This document shows, piece by piece, positions 55,259 to 64,000 of a stretch of 64,000 nucleotides of DNA. The position numbers were made by a program, and so were the translations under genes. Position 1 is the first letter of the stretch. The number at the start of each line of letters is the position of its first letter. Source of the stretch: Bacteroidaceae bacterium. Lineage in GTDB: Bacteria > Bacteroidota > Bacteroidia > Bacteroidales > Bacteroidaceae. The stretch spans positions 62,001 through 126,000 of the forward strand of contig JAFZFZ010000020.1 of the NCBI GenBank assembly GCA_017557005.1. Direction: 5' to 3'. Under the pieces are notes generated by a model. It ran no database searches. It had not been told where the DNA came from and saw nothing but the letters and a program-made list of their open reading frames with translations.

Positions 55259-56626
55259 ATGGCAAAGGAGAAGATTGCATACGTATGTACCGAGTGTGGA
55301 TACGACTCGCCCAAGTGGGCGGGACGATGCCCCTCGTGCGGTACATGGAACTCGATGAAGGAGCAGGTGATACGCCCGGCAGCAACAGATAAGCGGGCTG
55401 CACCGGGATTCACCTTCGAGAAGGCACGCCCCCTCACACTGAACGAGATAGCGACAGGCGACGACCCGCGCATCGACATGCACGACGAGGAGCTGAACCG
55501 TGTGTTGGGCGGCGGACTGGTACCGGGATCGCTGGTGCTACTGGGTGGCGAACCGGGCATAGGTAAGAGTACGCTGGTGCTGCAGACGGTGCTGCGCATG
55601 CCGGAACGACGGGTGCTATACATCTCAGGCGAGGAGAGCGCACGACAGTTGAAGCTGCGTGCCGACCGCATCAGCCACCCTGACACGGACTGCCTGATCG
55701 TGTGTGAGACATCGCTGGAGAAGATCTATGCACACATCAAGGAGACGCAGCCGGACATCATCATCATTGACTCGATACAGACAATCTCGACCGAGACGGC
55801 GGAGTCGTCACCGGGCAGCATCGTACAGATACGTGAGTGTGCTGCCTCGCTGCTGAAGTTCACCAAGGAGAGTAACATACCGGCCATCCTCATAGGACAT
55901 ATCAACAAGGAGGGTAGCATAGCCGGACCGAAGATATTGGAGCATATCGTGGACTGTGTACTGCAGTTTGAGGGCGACCAGCACTATATGTACCGCATCT
56001 TGCGCGGCATCAAGAACCGCTTTGGAAGTACGGCCGAACTGGGTATCTACGAGATGCGTGGCGATGGTCTGCGTCAGGTGAGCAACCCCTCGGAGCTGCT
56101 CCTCACGGATCGTCACGAGGGAATGAGTGGCATCGCCATCGCCTCGGCCATCGAGGGTATACGTCCGTTCCTCATCGAGACGCAGGCGCTCGTGAGCACG
56201 GCTGCCTACGGTACGCCGCAGCGCTCGGCCACGGGATTTGACCTGCGACGCATGAACATGCTGCTGGCGGTGCTGGAGAAGCGTGTGGGATTCAAACTGG
56301 CACAGAAGGATGTGTTTCTCAACATCGCGGGCGGACTGCGTGTGAACGACCCGGCCATAGACCTGAGTGTCATCAGTGCCATCCTCTCAAGCAACATGGA
56401 TACCGAGATAGAGCCTACGGTGTGCATGGCGGGCGAGGTGGGTCTGTCGGGCGAGATACGTCCCGTGAGCCGCATCGAGCAGCGCATCGCCGAAGCCGAA
56501 AAATTAGGATTCAAGCAGATCATCATACCCAAACATAACATGCAGGGCCTGGACGCCACCCGATTCAACATCGAGATATGCCCCGTGCGTAAGGTGGAGG
56601 AGGCGTTCCGTTTGCTTTTTGGGTAA
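55259..56626 (+). CDS. radA: DNA repair protein RadA
   Basis: 455 residues from the ATG at 55259 (the frame opens earlier). C4 zinc finger C10-C13-C24-C27 (CTECGYDSPKWAGRCPSC), Walker A GGEPGIGKST (96-105), the RadA motif KNRFGST, and a C-terminal Lon-protease-like domain. RadA is a RecA-related branch-migration helicase in recombination and repair. The stop TAA is followed directly by GGGTTAAAG words. Confidence 0.95.
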   Translation: MAKEKIAYVCTECGYDSPKWAGRCPSCGTWNSMKEQVIRPAATDKRAAPGFTFEKARPLTLNEIATGDDPRIDMHDEELNRVLGGGLVPGSLVLLGGEPGIGKSTLVLQTVLRMPERRVLYISGEESARQLKLRADRISHPDTDCLIVCETSLEKIYAHIKETQPDIIIIDSIQTISTETAESSPGSIVQIRECAASLLKFTKESNIPAILIGHINKEGSIAGPKILEHIVDCVLQFEGDQHYMYRILRGIKNRFGSTAELGIYEMRGDGLRQVSNPSELLLTDRHEGMSGIAIASAIEGIRPFLIETQALVSTAAYGTPQRSATGFDLRRMNMLLAVLEKRVGFKLAQKDVFLNIAGGLRVNDPAIDLSVISAILSSNMDTEIEPTVCMAGEVGLSGEIRPVSRIEQRIAEAEKLGFKQIIIPKHNMQGLDATRFNIEICPVRKVEEAFRLLFG

Positions 56627-56773
56627 AGGGTTAAAGGGTGAAGGGTTAAAGGTTAGAGGGCCATCCGGATGACCGCAGGAAATTAAAAATTGAAAATTGA
56701 GAATTAAAAGTTAGCCATCCGGCAGGCACACTAAACTCTAAACATTAAACATTCAACGTTCAACATATAATAA
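56627..56773. repeat. Repeat words between radA and the oxidoreductase gene
   Basis: gggttaaagggtgaaggg, CCATCCGGATG (56661-56671), aaattaaaaattgaaaattg, gccatccggcagg and cactaaactctaaac words. Confidence 0.8.
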
Positions 56774-58417
56774 ATGACCCAAGAACTACAAATCAGGATT
56801 CTGCCCGAACAGGCAGCGAGCGAGCAAAGCATCAAGCAGTATGTGGCTCGCGAGAAGGGACTGGACGCACGTACCATCAAGGCGGTGCGCACCCTGAAGC
56901 GCAGCATCGACGCGCGACAACGCACCATCTACGTGAACCTGACGGTGCGACTATATATCAACGAACTACCTACCGATGATGAGTACGTGGAGACCTACTA
57001 CCCGATGGTGGATGAGGGTCCCGAGGTGATCGTGGTGGGTGCTGGTCCGGGCGGACTCTTTGCTGCGCTGCGTCTCATCGAACTGGGATGCCGCCCCATC
57101 GTGGTGGAGCGCGGAAAGGATGTACATACACGCAAACGCGACATCGCACGCATCTCGCGCGAACATACGGTGGACCCCGAGAGCAACTATAGCTTTGGTG
57201 AGGGTGGCGCCGGTGCCTACTCGGATGGTAAGCTATATACGCGCAGCAAAAAGCGTGGTAGCGTGGAGAAGATACTGAACGTATTCTGCCAGCACGGTGC
57301 GTCGACCACCATCCTGAGCGATGCACACCCCCACATCGGTACGGACAAGCTGCCGCGCGTGATTGAGAACATGCGCGAGACCATCCGTCGCTGTGGCGGT
57401 GAGGTGCACTTTGAGACACGCATGGACAGCCTCATCATCGAGAAGGGGCAGATCGTAGGCATCGAGACGAGTACAGGACGCACCTTCCGTGGACCCGTCA
57501 TCCTGGCTACAGGACACTCGGCACGTGATGTATACCAACACCTGTATGCCTCGGGCGTGGACATCGAGGCGAAGGGTATCGCCGTGGGTGTACGCCTGGA
57601 GCATCCGTCGGAACTGATTGACCAGATACAATATCACAACAAGAATGGACGCGGCAAGTACCTGCCTGCAGCGGAGTATAGCTTCGTGACTCAGGTGGAG
57701 GGACGTGGCGTATATAGCTTCTGCATGTGTCCCGGTGGCGCTGTGGTGCCTGCTGCCAGCGGTCCCGAACAGATCGTAGTGAACGGCATGTCGGCCTCGC
57801 ACCGCGGCTCGCGCTGGAGCAACTCGGGCATGGTGGTGGAGATACGACCGGAGGATATCGAGAGCCCCCTCCTACCCTCCCCCAAGGGGGAGGAAATGGG
57901 ACTTCCTCCTTACCTGTCATCCCCCCTTGGGGGGAACGAGGGGGGCCACCCCCACCCGCTTGCCATGCTACACTTACAGGAGGAACTGGAGCGTCAGTGC
58001 TGGATGCAGGGTAACCGCAGACAGACGGCACCAGCACAGCGAATGGTGGACTTCACTCGTAAGAAGCTGTCGTATGACCTGCCAGCATCGTCGTACTCGC
58101 CCGGACTGATATCATCGCCGCTGCATTTCTGGATGCCGGAGTTCATCTGTTCGCGCCTGCAGCGCGGATTCGAACACTTCGGCCGTACCTCGCGCGGATT
58201 CCTCACCAACGAAGCCACGGTGATAGGTATGGAGACTCGTACCTCGGCACCCGTGCGCATCCTGCGTGACCGAGACACACTGCAGCACATCTCCGTAGGG
58301 GGACTATTCCCTTGCGGTGAGGGAGCTGGCTATGCTGGCGGTATCGTATCGGCCGGTATCGATGGCGAACGATGCGCAGAGATGGCGGCGGAGTATGTGA
58401 AGAGAATTGAGAATTGA
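56774..58417 (+). CDS. FAD-dependent oxidoreductase with an in-frame repeat insertion
   Basis: 547 residues. VIVVGAGPGGLFAALRLIELG is the FAD-binding loop, SFGEGGAGAYSDGKLYTR and ATGHSARDVYQ follow, and the C-terminus GLFPCGEGAGYAGGIVSAGIDG closes the FAD site. The family (Bacteroidota FAD-dependent dehydrogenase, BFD-like) is of unknown substrate. Residues about 363-397 (ESPLLPSPKGEEMGLPP, then SSPLGGNEGGHPHPL) come from a ccccaagggggagg-type repeat not expected in the family. The last codons RIEN and stop lie in a gagaattgagaattg repeat. Confidence 0.82.
   Translation: MTQELQIRILPEQAASEQSIKQYVAREKGLDARTIKAVRTLKRSIDARQRTIYVNLTVRLYINELPTDDEYVETYYPMVDEGPEVIVVGAGPGGLFAALRLIELGCRPIVVERGKDVHTRKRDIARISREHTVDPESNYSFGEGGAGAYSDGKLYTRSKKRGSVEKILNVFCQHGASTTILSDAHPHIGTDKLPRVIENMRETIRRCGGEVHFETRMDSLIIEKGQIVGIETSTGRTFRGPVILATGHSARDVYQHLYASGVDIEAKGIAVGVRLEHPSELIDQIQYHNKNGRGKYLPAAEYSFVTQVEGRGVYSFCMCPGGAVVPAASGPEQIVVNGMSASHRGSRWSNSGMVVEIRPEDIESPLLPSPKGEEMGLPPYLSSPLGGNEGGHPHPLAMLHLQEELERQCWMQGNRRQTAPAQRMVDFTRKKLSYDLPASSYSPGLISSPLHFWMPEFICSRLQRGFEHFGRTSRGFLTNEATVIGMETRTSAPVRILRDRDTLQHISVGGLFPCGEGAGYAGGIVSAGIDGERCAEMAAEYVKRIEN
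57861..57962. repeat. Repeat insertion inside the FAD oxidoreductase
   Basis: ccccctcctaccctcccccaag and ccccccttggggggaacgag words, in frame. Composition matches the ccacctcccccttac module found between genes. Confidence 0.7.
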
Positions 58418-58470
58418 AAATTGAGAATTGAAAATTAAAAAATTAGAATTAAGAATTCATAATTCAGAAT
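58418..58470. repeat. GAATTGAAAATT words at the oxidoreductase end
   Basis: gaattgaaaattgagaattg, then aattcataattcagaattt, reaching the promoter-like region of the next gene. Confidence 0.7.
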
Positions 58471-58477
58471 TTAGAAG

Positions 58478-58485
58478 TATCTTCG
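58478..58485 (+). promoter_or_regulatory. Possible -7 element of the EF-hand gene
   Basis: TATCTTCG followed by CAG, near the TAnnTTTG consensus, 50 bp before the ATG. Confidence 0.35.
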
Positions 58486-58534
58486 CAGAAATTTTCACAA
58501 ACAGGACAATCAACTAACAAAACATAAAAACAAC

Positions 58535-60757
58535 ATGGCAAAAACAAAGAAACACGCATGGAGCTTCGAGAACATCGGTGGCTCTACCCGCGTAAAAATC
58601 ACTACTGGGGCCGACATCGCAAACCTCGACCAGTTGGACCCTAAAATGTGGACCGTACTCTCATGTCCCTCAACCGGTCTCGAGATCGACGAAAAGAGCC
58701 TTAAGTACATTGACACCGACAACGACGGACGCATCCGCGTGAACGACATCGTATCTACCGCCAAGTGGATGACAGCGGCACTGAACGATGCCGACCTGCT
58801 GCTCAAAGGCGATGACAAGATCAGCCTGAACGCTCTCAACCAAGAGGATGCTACCGGCAAGAAACTTTACAACTCGGCCAAGCAGATCCTTGCCAACTTA
58901 GGTAAGGAGGGCGACACCATCAGCATCGCCGACACTGCAGACACGGCTGCTATCTTCGCCAAGACTGCCTTCAACGGCGACGGCATCATCACCGAACTGA
59001 GCACAGCTGACCTCGACGAGAAGGCAGCTATCGCAGCGGCTATCGCCAGCGTAGGTAGCGTGACCGACCGCAGCGGTGACAAGGGTCTCAACGCTGAGCT
59101 CGTGGAGAAGTTTTACCAGGCATTGGCCGACTATACTGCATGGAAGGCTGCCGAAGTGGAGGCTCCCTATGGTGCCGACACCGACAAGGCCATCGAGGCA
59201 TACAACGCACTCGATGCCAAGGTAAAGGATTACTTCGTACGTGCTCGCCTTGCCTCATTTGCTCCTGAGAGCGCTGCCAAGCTCGACGTGCAGAGCGCAC
59301 TCATCGAGACCATCAGCGCCGATAACCTCACCGGCAAGACCGAAGAGATTGCTGCATATCCCATCGCTCGCGTGACCGATAAGGCTGAGCTCCCGCTCGA
59401 TGCCTCTATCAACCCCGCATGGGCAGATAAGTTCAAGACGCTCATCGCTATCATCCAGCCCAAGGAGAAGGCCTTCACAGCCGAGTCATGGGCAGCCATC
59501 GGTGCAGCCTTCGCTGCCTACAGCGGATGGAAGGGTGCCAAGAAGGGTGCTGAGGTAGAGGCCTTGGGCTTGGAAGCTATCAATAAGTTCATCGCCGACG
59601 ACAAGAAGCAGGCTTTGCTCAACCTCATCGCACAGGACAACACCCTCAAAGAGGAGGCTGAAAGCATCGAGATGGTGGGTAAGTTCCTCTACATCTACCG
59701 CGACTTCTATCGCTTGCTGCGCAACTTCGTGACCTTCCACGACTTCTACAACAAGGATAAGAAGGTAGGCGCTATCTTCCAAAGCGGACGTCTCATCATT
59801 GACCAGCGTGAATGCCGCCTCTGTATGAAGGTGGCCGATATGGGCAAACACAACACCATGGCTGCTGCCAGTGGCATGTACCTGGTATACTGCGACTGCA
59901 CATCGCCCCTCAAGGCTGCGAAGCAGACCATCGTAGCTACCGTGACCGTAGGTGACATAGGCGACCTGTTTGTAGGTAAGAACGCCATCTACTACGACAA
60001 CGAGGGAGGCGTATGGGATGCTGTCATCACCAAGATTATCGACAACCCCATCAGCATCGGTCAGGCCTTCTGGTCACCCTACCGCCGCATGTCGACCGTA
60101 GTGGAGAACCTCATCAACAAGAGCGCTGCAGATAAGGATGCTGCCATGATGAAGGATATGACGGCCAAGATCAACGAGGCGCCCAAGGCGGCTCCTACTG
60201 CAGAAGGAAAGCCGGCCTCTTCGGCATTCGATATTGCTAAGTTTGCCGGTATCTTTGCTGCCTTAGGTATGGCATTAGGCATGATTGGTTCTGCGATTGC
60301 GGGTATCTTTGATAGTCTCATCAAGCTCTCATTATTGCAGCTCGTTGGAGTATTCGTGGGCATCATGCTCATCATCTCGGGTCCCGCAATGGTATTGGCT
60401 TGGATGAAGCTGCGTCGTCGTAACATCGCTCCGCTGCTCAACGCCAACGGTTGGGCTATCAACGCGGCATCGAAGATCAGCATTCCCTTCGGTGAGACGC
60501 TTACTGACATTGCCAAGTACCCCAAGCTCAAGCTCAAGGATCCTTACGCTAAGAAGGGACTCCCCACATGGAAGAAAGGACTTATCACATTGGCTGCACT
60601 GATTGTGGTAGTCGGCGCGCTGTGGTTGGGTAACCTGCTTGCATGGGCCAAGTTGCCCTCTCCCCTGCCCCGCTTCCATAAGACTGAAGCGGTAGAGGTG
60701 GTAGAAACAGTGGAGGCCACTTCCGAAACAGTAGAGGTGACTGATTCGATTCTGTAA
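58535..60757 (+). CDS. EF-hand-containing membrane protein of unknown function
   Basis: 740 residues. Residues 60-71 (DTDNDGRIRVND) fit the EF-hand calcium loop; FNGDGIITELSTADLDE is a second, incomplete one. The middle is helical and alanine-rich. Several hydrophobic segments occur around residues 575-640 and near 690-710, so the C-terminal third is in the membrane, with an acidic tail. It may sense or store calcium or form an envelope complex; unknown. It ends at a strong terminator. Confidence 0.75.
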   Translation: MAKTKKHAWSFENIGGSTRVKITTGADIANLDQLDPKMWTVLSCPSTGLEIDEKSLKYIDTDNDGRIRVNDIVSTAKWMTAALNDADLLLKGDDKISLNALNQEDATGKKLYNSAKQILANLGKEGDTISIADTADTAAIFAKTAFNGDGIITELSTADLDEKAAIAAAIASVGSVTDRSGDKGLNAELVEKFYQALADYTAWKAAEVEAPYGADTDKAIEAYNALDAKVKDYFVRARLASFAPESAAKLDVQSALIETISADNLTGKTEEIAAYPIARVTDKAELPLDASINPAWADKFKTLIAIIQPKEKAFTAESWAAIGAAFAAYSGWKGAKKGAEVEALGLEAINKFIADDKKQALLNLIAQDNTLKEEAESIEMVGKFLYIYRDFYRLLRNFVTFHDFYNKDKKVGAIFQSGRLIIDQRECRLCMKVADMGKHNTMAAASGMYLVYCDCTSPLKAAKQTIVATVTVGDIGDLFVGKNAIYYDNEGGVWDAVITKIIDNPISIGQAFWSPYRRMSTVVENLINKSAADKDAAMMKDMTAKINEAPKAAPTAEGKPASSAFDIAKFAGIFAALGMALGMIGSAIAGIFDSLIKLSLLQLVGVFVGIMLIISGPAMVLAWMKLRRRNIAPLLNANGWAINAASKISIPFGETLTDIAKYPKLKLKDPYAKKGLPTWKKGLITLAALIVVVGALWLGNLLAWAKLPSPLPRFHKTEAVEVVETVEATSETVEVTDSIL

Positions 60758-60760
60758 ACC

Positions 60761-60798
60761 AAAAAAACTGGGACCTGCGATGCGGGTCCCAGTTTTTT
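60761..60798. terminator. Strong bidirectional intrinsic terminator
   Basis: CTGGGACC (60768-60775) and GGTCCCAG (60785-60792) flanked by seven A and six T. It ends the EF-hand gene and could also end minus-strand transcripts, such as read-through from clpB. Confidence 0.9.
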
Positions 60799-60804
60799 AT
60801 AATC

Positions 60805-61021
60805 AACGGTTAAAGCCAGCAACCTAAAGGTTAGTGGTGGTTAAAAACAGCCTTGGCTGTCGGTTAAAGAAGCTACGCTTCGGTTAAAGTTGCTTCGCAA
60901 CGGTAACGAAAGCATAAACTCGAGGCCAATTTTCATTTTTTCAAGGTTCGTGCCAGCGAGCGAAATGCAAGTTTACTTGTGATTTCTCTGCGAGCACAGC
61001 CGAAGCTCAACAACGCAGTTG
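60805..61021. repeat. Hairpin-linker units between the EF-hand gene and clpB
   Basis: ACAGCCTTGGCTGT, GAAGCTACGCTTC and GTTGCTTCGCAAC with GGTTAAA linkers (60845-60902), then spacer without clear features. Confidence 0.75.
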
Positions 61022-63271
61022 TTAATTCTCAATTTTCAATTCTCCCCCCTCAGCATCCACGACAATCTCGCGCGTGCGGTCAATCTCCATAGCCAAGATC
61101 TTTGTGGAGAGGACGTTGAGCAGGAGATTCTGTATGGCTCGCTTCACAGGACGTGCGCCAAACTCGGGGTCGTAGCCAGCATCGGCAATATAGTCGATAG
61201 CCTTCTCTGTGAGTCGCAGACGAATATCGTTAGCGGCCAGCATGCGGCACACGTTATGGATCTGCAGGCGCACCACCTGGGCAATCTCCTCCCGATTGAG
61301 AGGAAGGAACATGATGGTCTCGTCGATACGGTTGAGGAACTCGGGCTTGATGGTCTGCTTGAGCATCTCTAGAAGCTCGCTGCGCAGCTTTTCTAATTGA
61401 GAATTGAAAATTGAAAATTGAGAATTAACCTCCGGGTGGTCAGACTGTTGACCGTTGCTTTTCCCTTCGGCCAGCGAACTTCGTTTGACTGTTGACTGTT
61501 GGCTGAGGGCGCTTCCCAAGCGTTCACGAATGAGCGAGCTACCGAGGTTAGAGGTCATGATGATGATGGTATTCTTGAAGTTGACCGTACGTCCTTTGTT
61601 ATCGGTGAGGCGGCCATCGTCGAGTACCTGCAGGAGGATGTTGAACACGTCGGGGTGGGCCTTCTCAATCTCATCGAAGAGAACCACGGAGTAGGGTTTG
61701 CGACGTACGGCCTCGGTAAGCTGTCCGCCCTCATCATAGCCGATGTAGCCAGGAGGCGCACCGATGAGTCGGGTGACGGAGAACTTCTCCTGATACTCGC
61801 TCATGTCGATACGGGTCATCAGGCGTTCGTCGTTGAAGAGGTAGTCGGCCAGGGCTCGTGCCAGCTCCGTCTTACCCACACCGGTGGTGCCAAGGAAGAT
61901 GAATGAGCCGATGGGACGCTTGGGATCTTGCATGCCGGCACGACTGCGGCGAACGGCATTGGCTACGGCAGCAATCGCCTCATCCTGTCCGATGACACGG
62001 CGGTGCAGCTCCTCCTCGAGATGGAGCAGCTTGTGACGCTCACTCTCAAGCATCTTGTTCACGGGAATGCCCGTCCAACGGCTTACGACATCGGCGATGT
62101 CATCGGCGGTGACCTCCTCTTTGATGAGGGCTCCACTGCCCTGCTTGCTGTGTAGCTGCTGTTCGGTGGCGGTGATCTGTGCCTCGACCTCCTTGAGGCG
62201 GCCATAGCGTATCTCGGCCACACGGCCATAGTTACCCTCACGCTCGGCACGGTCGGCCTCTACCTTGAGCTGTTCGACGAGCTGCTTCTTCTGCTGAATC
62301 TCGTCGATGAGTCGCTTCTCGGCCTGCCACTTCTCTGATAGTTCGCGCTCCTGACTGCGCAAAGCGTCAATCTCCTCGGTGAGCAGTGCCAGCTTGGGCT
62401 CATCCTTCTCGCGCTTGATGGCCTCACGCTCAATCTCGAGCTGCTTCAGGTGACGAGTGATCTCATCGAGTTCCTCGGGCACTGAGTCGCGTTCCATACG
62501 CAGTTTGGCTGCAGCCTCATCCATGAGGTCGATGGCCTTGTCGGGAAGGAAGCGCTCGGTGATGTAGCGGGACGATAGTTCTACCGCTGCGACGATGGCT
62601 TCATCCTTGATGCGTACCTTGTGGTGACTCTCGTAACGTTCCTTAATACCACGCAGGATGGATATGCTGCTGGCTTCGTCGGGCTCATCGACGATGACAG
62701 TCTGGAAGCGGCGCTCGAGCGCCTTGTCCTTCTCAAAGTATTTCTGATACTCATCGAGGGTGGTAGCACCAATGGAGCGGAGTTCGCCACGCGCAAGGGC
62801 TGGCTTGAGGATATTGGCTGCATCCATGGCACCTGAGCCGTCGGCACCTGCACCTACGAGCGTATGTATCTCATCGATGAAGAGGATGCACTCGCCAGCC
62901 GACTGGATGACATCGTTGACAACACCCTTGAGACGCTCCTCGAACTCACCCTTATACTTGGCTCCTGCCACCAGGGCACCCATATCGAGGGAGTACACCT
63001 GCTTGCGCTTGAGGTTTTCGGGCACATCGCCACGCAGGATACGGTGGGCAAGTCCCTCGACAATGGCGGTCTTACCCGTACCGGGCTCACCGATGAGAAT
63101 GGGGTTGTTTTTCGTACGGCGGCTGAGAATCTGCAGTATGCGTCGGATCTCCTCGTCGCGACCTATCACGGGATCGAGTTTACCGCTCTTGGCAGCCTCA
63201 TTGAGGTTGATAGCAAAGCGGTTGAGAAAGCTATTCTTCTCGTTCGGATTATTTGCAAAGTTATTGTTCAT
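61022..63271 (-). CDS. clpB: ClpB-type disaggregase, no N-domain, with an in-frame repeat insertion
   Basis: 749 residues against about 860 usual: the Clp N-domain is absent and the protein starts just before [14 protein letters not shown]. Two AAA modules: GEPGTGKTA with ILFIDEIHT, and GTTGVGKTE with [11 protein letters not shown]; a long coiled middle domain lies between. Hexamers extract proteins from aggregates with DnaK. Residues about 590-626 ([17 protein letters not shown], then [11 protein letters not shown]) are repeat-derived and sit between [12 protein letters not shown] and [17 protein letters not shown]. The last residues ELKIEN and stop come from a gaattgaaaattgag repeat. Confidence 0.9.
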   Translation of the reverse strand: MNNNFANNPNEKNSFLNRFAINLNEAAKSGKLDPVIGRDEEIRRILQILSRRTKNNPILIGEPGTGKTAIVEGLAHRILRGDVPENLKRKQVYSLDMGALVAGAKYKGEFEERLKGVVNDVIQSAGECILFIDEIHTLVGAGADGSGAMDAANILKPALARGELRSIGATTLDEYQKYFEKDKALERRFQTVIVDEPDEASSISILRGIKERYESHHKVRIKDEAIVAAVELSSRYITERFLPDKAIDLMDEAAAKLRMERDSVPEELDEITRHLKQLEIEREAIKREKDEPKLALLTEEIDALRSQERELSEKWQAEKRLIDEIQQKKQLVEQLKVEADRAEREGNYGRVAEIRYGRLKEVEAQITATEQQLHSKQGSGALIKEEVTADDIADVVSRWTGIPVNKMLESERHKLLHLEEELHRRVIGQDEAIAAVANAVRRSRAGMQDPKRPIGSFIFLGTTGVGKTELARALADYLFNDERLMTRIDMSEYQEKFSVTRLIGAPPGYIGYDEGGQLTEAVRRKPYSVVLFDEIEKAHPDVFNILLQVLDDGRLTDNKGRTVNFKNTIIIMTSNLGSSLIRERLGSALSQQSTVKRSSLAEGKSNGQQSDHPEVNSQFSIFNSQLEKLRSELLEMLKQTIKPEFLNRIDETIMFLPLNREEIAQVVRLQIHNVCRMLAANDIRLRLTEKAIDYIADAGYDPEFGARPVKRAIQNLLLNVLSTKILAMEIDRTREIVVDAEGGELKIEN
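61393..61505. repeat. Repeat insertion inside clpB
   Basis: gaattgaaaattgaaaattg (61400-61425), CCTCCGGGTGG (61431-61441), gttgaccgttg, then the reverse complement of the aacgaagttcgctggccg module (61457-61485), identical over 29 bp to 45291-45319, then gactgttgactgttggc. Confidence 0.88.
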
Positions 63272-63600
63272 GGTTGTTTTGGTTTTTAATTATTAAAAAA
63301 GTCTACGAACAACGGATGTTTTAATGGTGAACCGACGCCAAACCGAGAGCAATCAAACTTGCTTGAATTGCCGAGGTGCGAAGGAGGAAAGCCTGCGTAA
63401 GCAGGATTAATGTTGAACGAACCATCCGGATGGCTAACTTCTCCTCCTAACGTAGGAGGAGTACCCTGTAAGGGGGAGGTGGTATAATTCGTTTTCGTCA
63501 TCGTCTTCGTTTTAGTTTCCGTTTTATCGTCGGGATGCAAATCAAGCGCCAAAGTGAAATACGCTCAAATCGCACGACATTTTGTCATTACACAACAGAT
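63272..63600. repeat. Intergenic mosaic upstream of clpB
   Basis: Includes CCATCCGGATGG (63422-63433), the inverted ctcctcc module (63438-63484) and a gttttcgtcatcgtc run. No gene. Confidence 0.75.
63438..63484 (-). repeat. CTCCTCC palindrome module, right (inverted) copy
   Basis: Reverse complement of the module at 47570-47619, with a two-base change in the palindrome centre (taacgta for taattta). Confidence 0.75.
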
Positions 63601-63615
63601 TAAACACGACAAAAG

Positions 63616-63646
63616 TTGTCAGTTACAACCAAATGGTCTATATTTG
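63616..63646 (+). promoter_or_regulatory. Bacteroidota-type promoter of the esterase gene
   Basis: TTG (63616-63618), a 20-bp spacer and TATATTTG (63639-63646), an exact TAnnTTTG, 38 bp before the ATG at 63685. Confidence 0.75.
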
Positions 63647-63684
63647 CAAAAGAATATACGATAAATCACACACAGTTAAATACT

Positions 63685-64000
63685 ATGAAAAGACTGAGTT
63701 TTGCCATCGTAGCTATGGCATTGTGCCTGAATACAATGGCACAGAACTGGAGACAACAAGGTAGCCGAGTAGAGGAACACACCGTGAAAAGTGAGGTACT
63801 GAAAGCTGAACGTAGCTACACGATATATCTGCCCGCAGGATATGACCAACAAACAGATCGTACCTACCCCGTGCTGTATCTGCTACATGGCATGAACGAC
63901 ACCAACAAGGGATGGTATGAGCGCGGACATGTGAAGGATGTAATAGATCAGCTCACAGCTTCGGGAGAGGCATGCGAGATGATTATCGTGACACCCGACG
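63685..64000 (+). CDS. Secreted esterase (feruloyl/acetyl esterase, alpha/beta hydrolase), partial
   Basis: 105 codons, cut by the window end. Signal peptide KRLSFAIVAMALCLNTMA, then AQNWRQQG; SEVLKAERSYTIYLPAGYD, then YPVLYLLHGMNDTNKGW with the HG oxyanion motif, is the start of the esterase D/feruloyl-esterase-like fold. The catalytic serine lies beyond the window. A polysaccharide- or xylan-deacetylating role is typical but unproven here. Confidence 0.85.
   Translation, partial: MKRLSFAIVAMALCLNTMAQNWRQQGSRVEEHTVKSEVLKAERSYTIYLPAGYDQQTDRTYPVLYLLHGMNDTNKGWYERGHVKDVIDQLTASGEACEMIIVTPD

Overview
The window is a chromosomal segment from a Bacteroidales bacterium (phylum Bacteroidota), possibly Prevotella-like, but the genus cannot be fixed from sequence alone. 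Evidence: a full-length SprA (type IX secretion translocon), promoters of the TTG-N20-TAnnTTTG type used by this phylum, GxxExxY and four-helix-bundle proteins, a VapE-HU module, and poor Shine-Dalgarno signals. Base composition is patchy: the sprA-radA-clpB block and some sugar genes are GC-rich, while most glycosyltransferases and the defence genes are AT-rich.

Layout. 1-5.84 kb (minus strand): one end of a surface-polysaccharide cluster (GT4 glycosyltransferase, pyruvyl transferase, two acyltransferases, flippase). 6.1-23.1 kb: an accessory/defence island with a DUF4145 / GHKL-ATPase-nuclease / unknown operon, an AbiEii-type nucleotidyltransferase pair, DarTG, a broken four-helix-bundle gene, a VapE-HU module, and a cassette between 182-bp direct repeats. 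That cassette carries an AAA ATPase, two small genes, and a three-gene operon of a Cas2-fold protein, a DUF3696 ATPase and an unknown protein. 23.1-44.7 kb (minus strand): the main polysaccharide operon, from the WecA/MraY-type initiating transferase through nucleotide-sugar dehydrogenase, cytidylyltransferase-GHMP kinase, flippase, TPP enzyme and epimerase to a run of GT2 and pyruvyl transferases; a second AbiEii pair lies inside it. 45.9-47.2 kb: an IS110 element with a candidate bridge RNA. 47.7-60.8 kb (plus strand): sprA, radA, an FAD-dependent oxidoreductase and an EF-hand membrane protein. 61.0-63.3 kb: clpB (minus). 63.7 kb to the end: start of a secreted esterase.

The most unusual property is not a gene. 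Most intergenic spaces are mosaics of short dispersed repeat families. The most striking family is an array of 12-15 nt perfect hairpins (arms 4-6 bp, usually 3-nt loop) separated by a 7-8 nt linker GGTTAAA/GGTGAAA/GGGGAAA. I count roughly 90-100 hairpins by eye in about 17 clusters; the arm sequence changes from unit to unit but the two arms stay complementary. Other families (aattgaaaatt-type, aacgataacg-type, ggttaaaggtta-type, the CCATCCGGATGG junction palindrome, several 40-65 bp modules) join them in variable order.

These repeats are also inside genes. The nucleotide-sugar dehydrogenase, the cytidylyltransferase-GHMP kinase, ClpB and the FAD oxidoreductase, and probably VapE, carry in-frame insertions of repeat sequence. 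In at least five genes the last codons and stop are supplied by repeat sequence, and in several polysaccharide genes a hairpin lies 2-22 nt upstream of the start codon. A mobile or self-expanding repeat system tolerated in frame inside conserved enzymes is the main candidate for undescribed biology here. The Cas2-fold / DUF3696-ATPase / unknown operon is the best candidate for an undescribed defence system.
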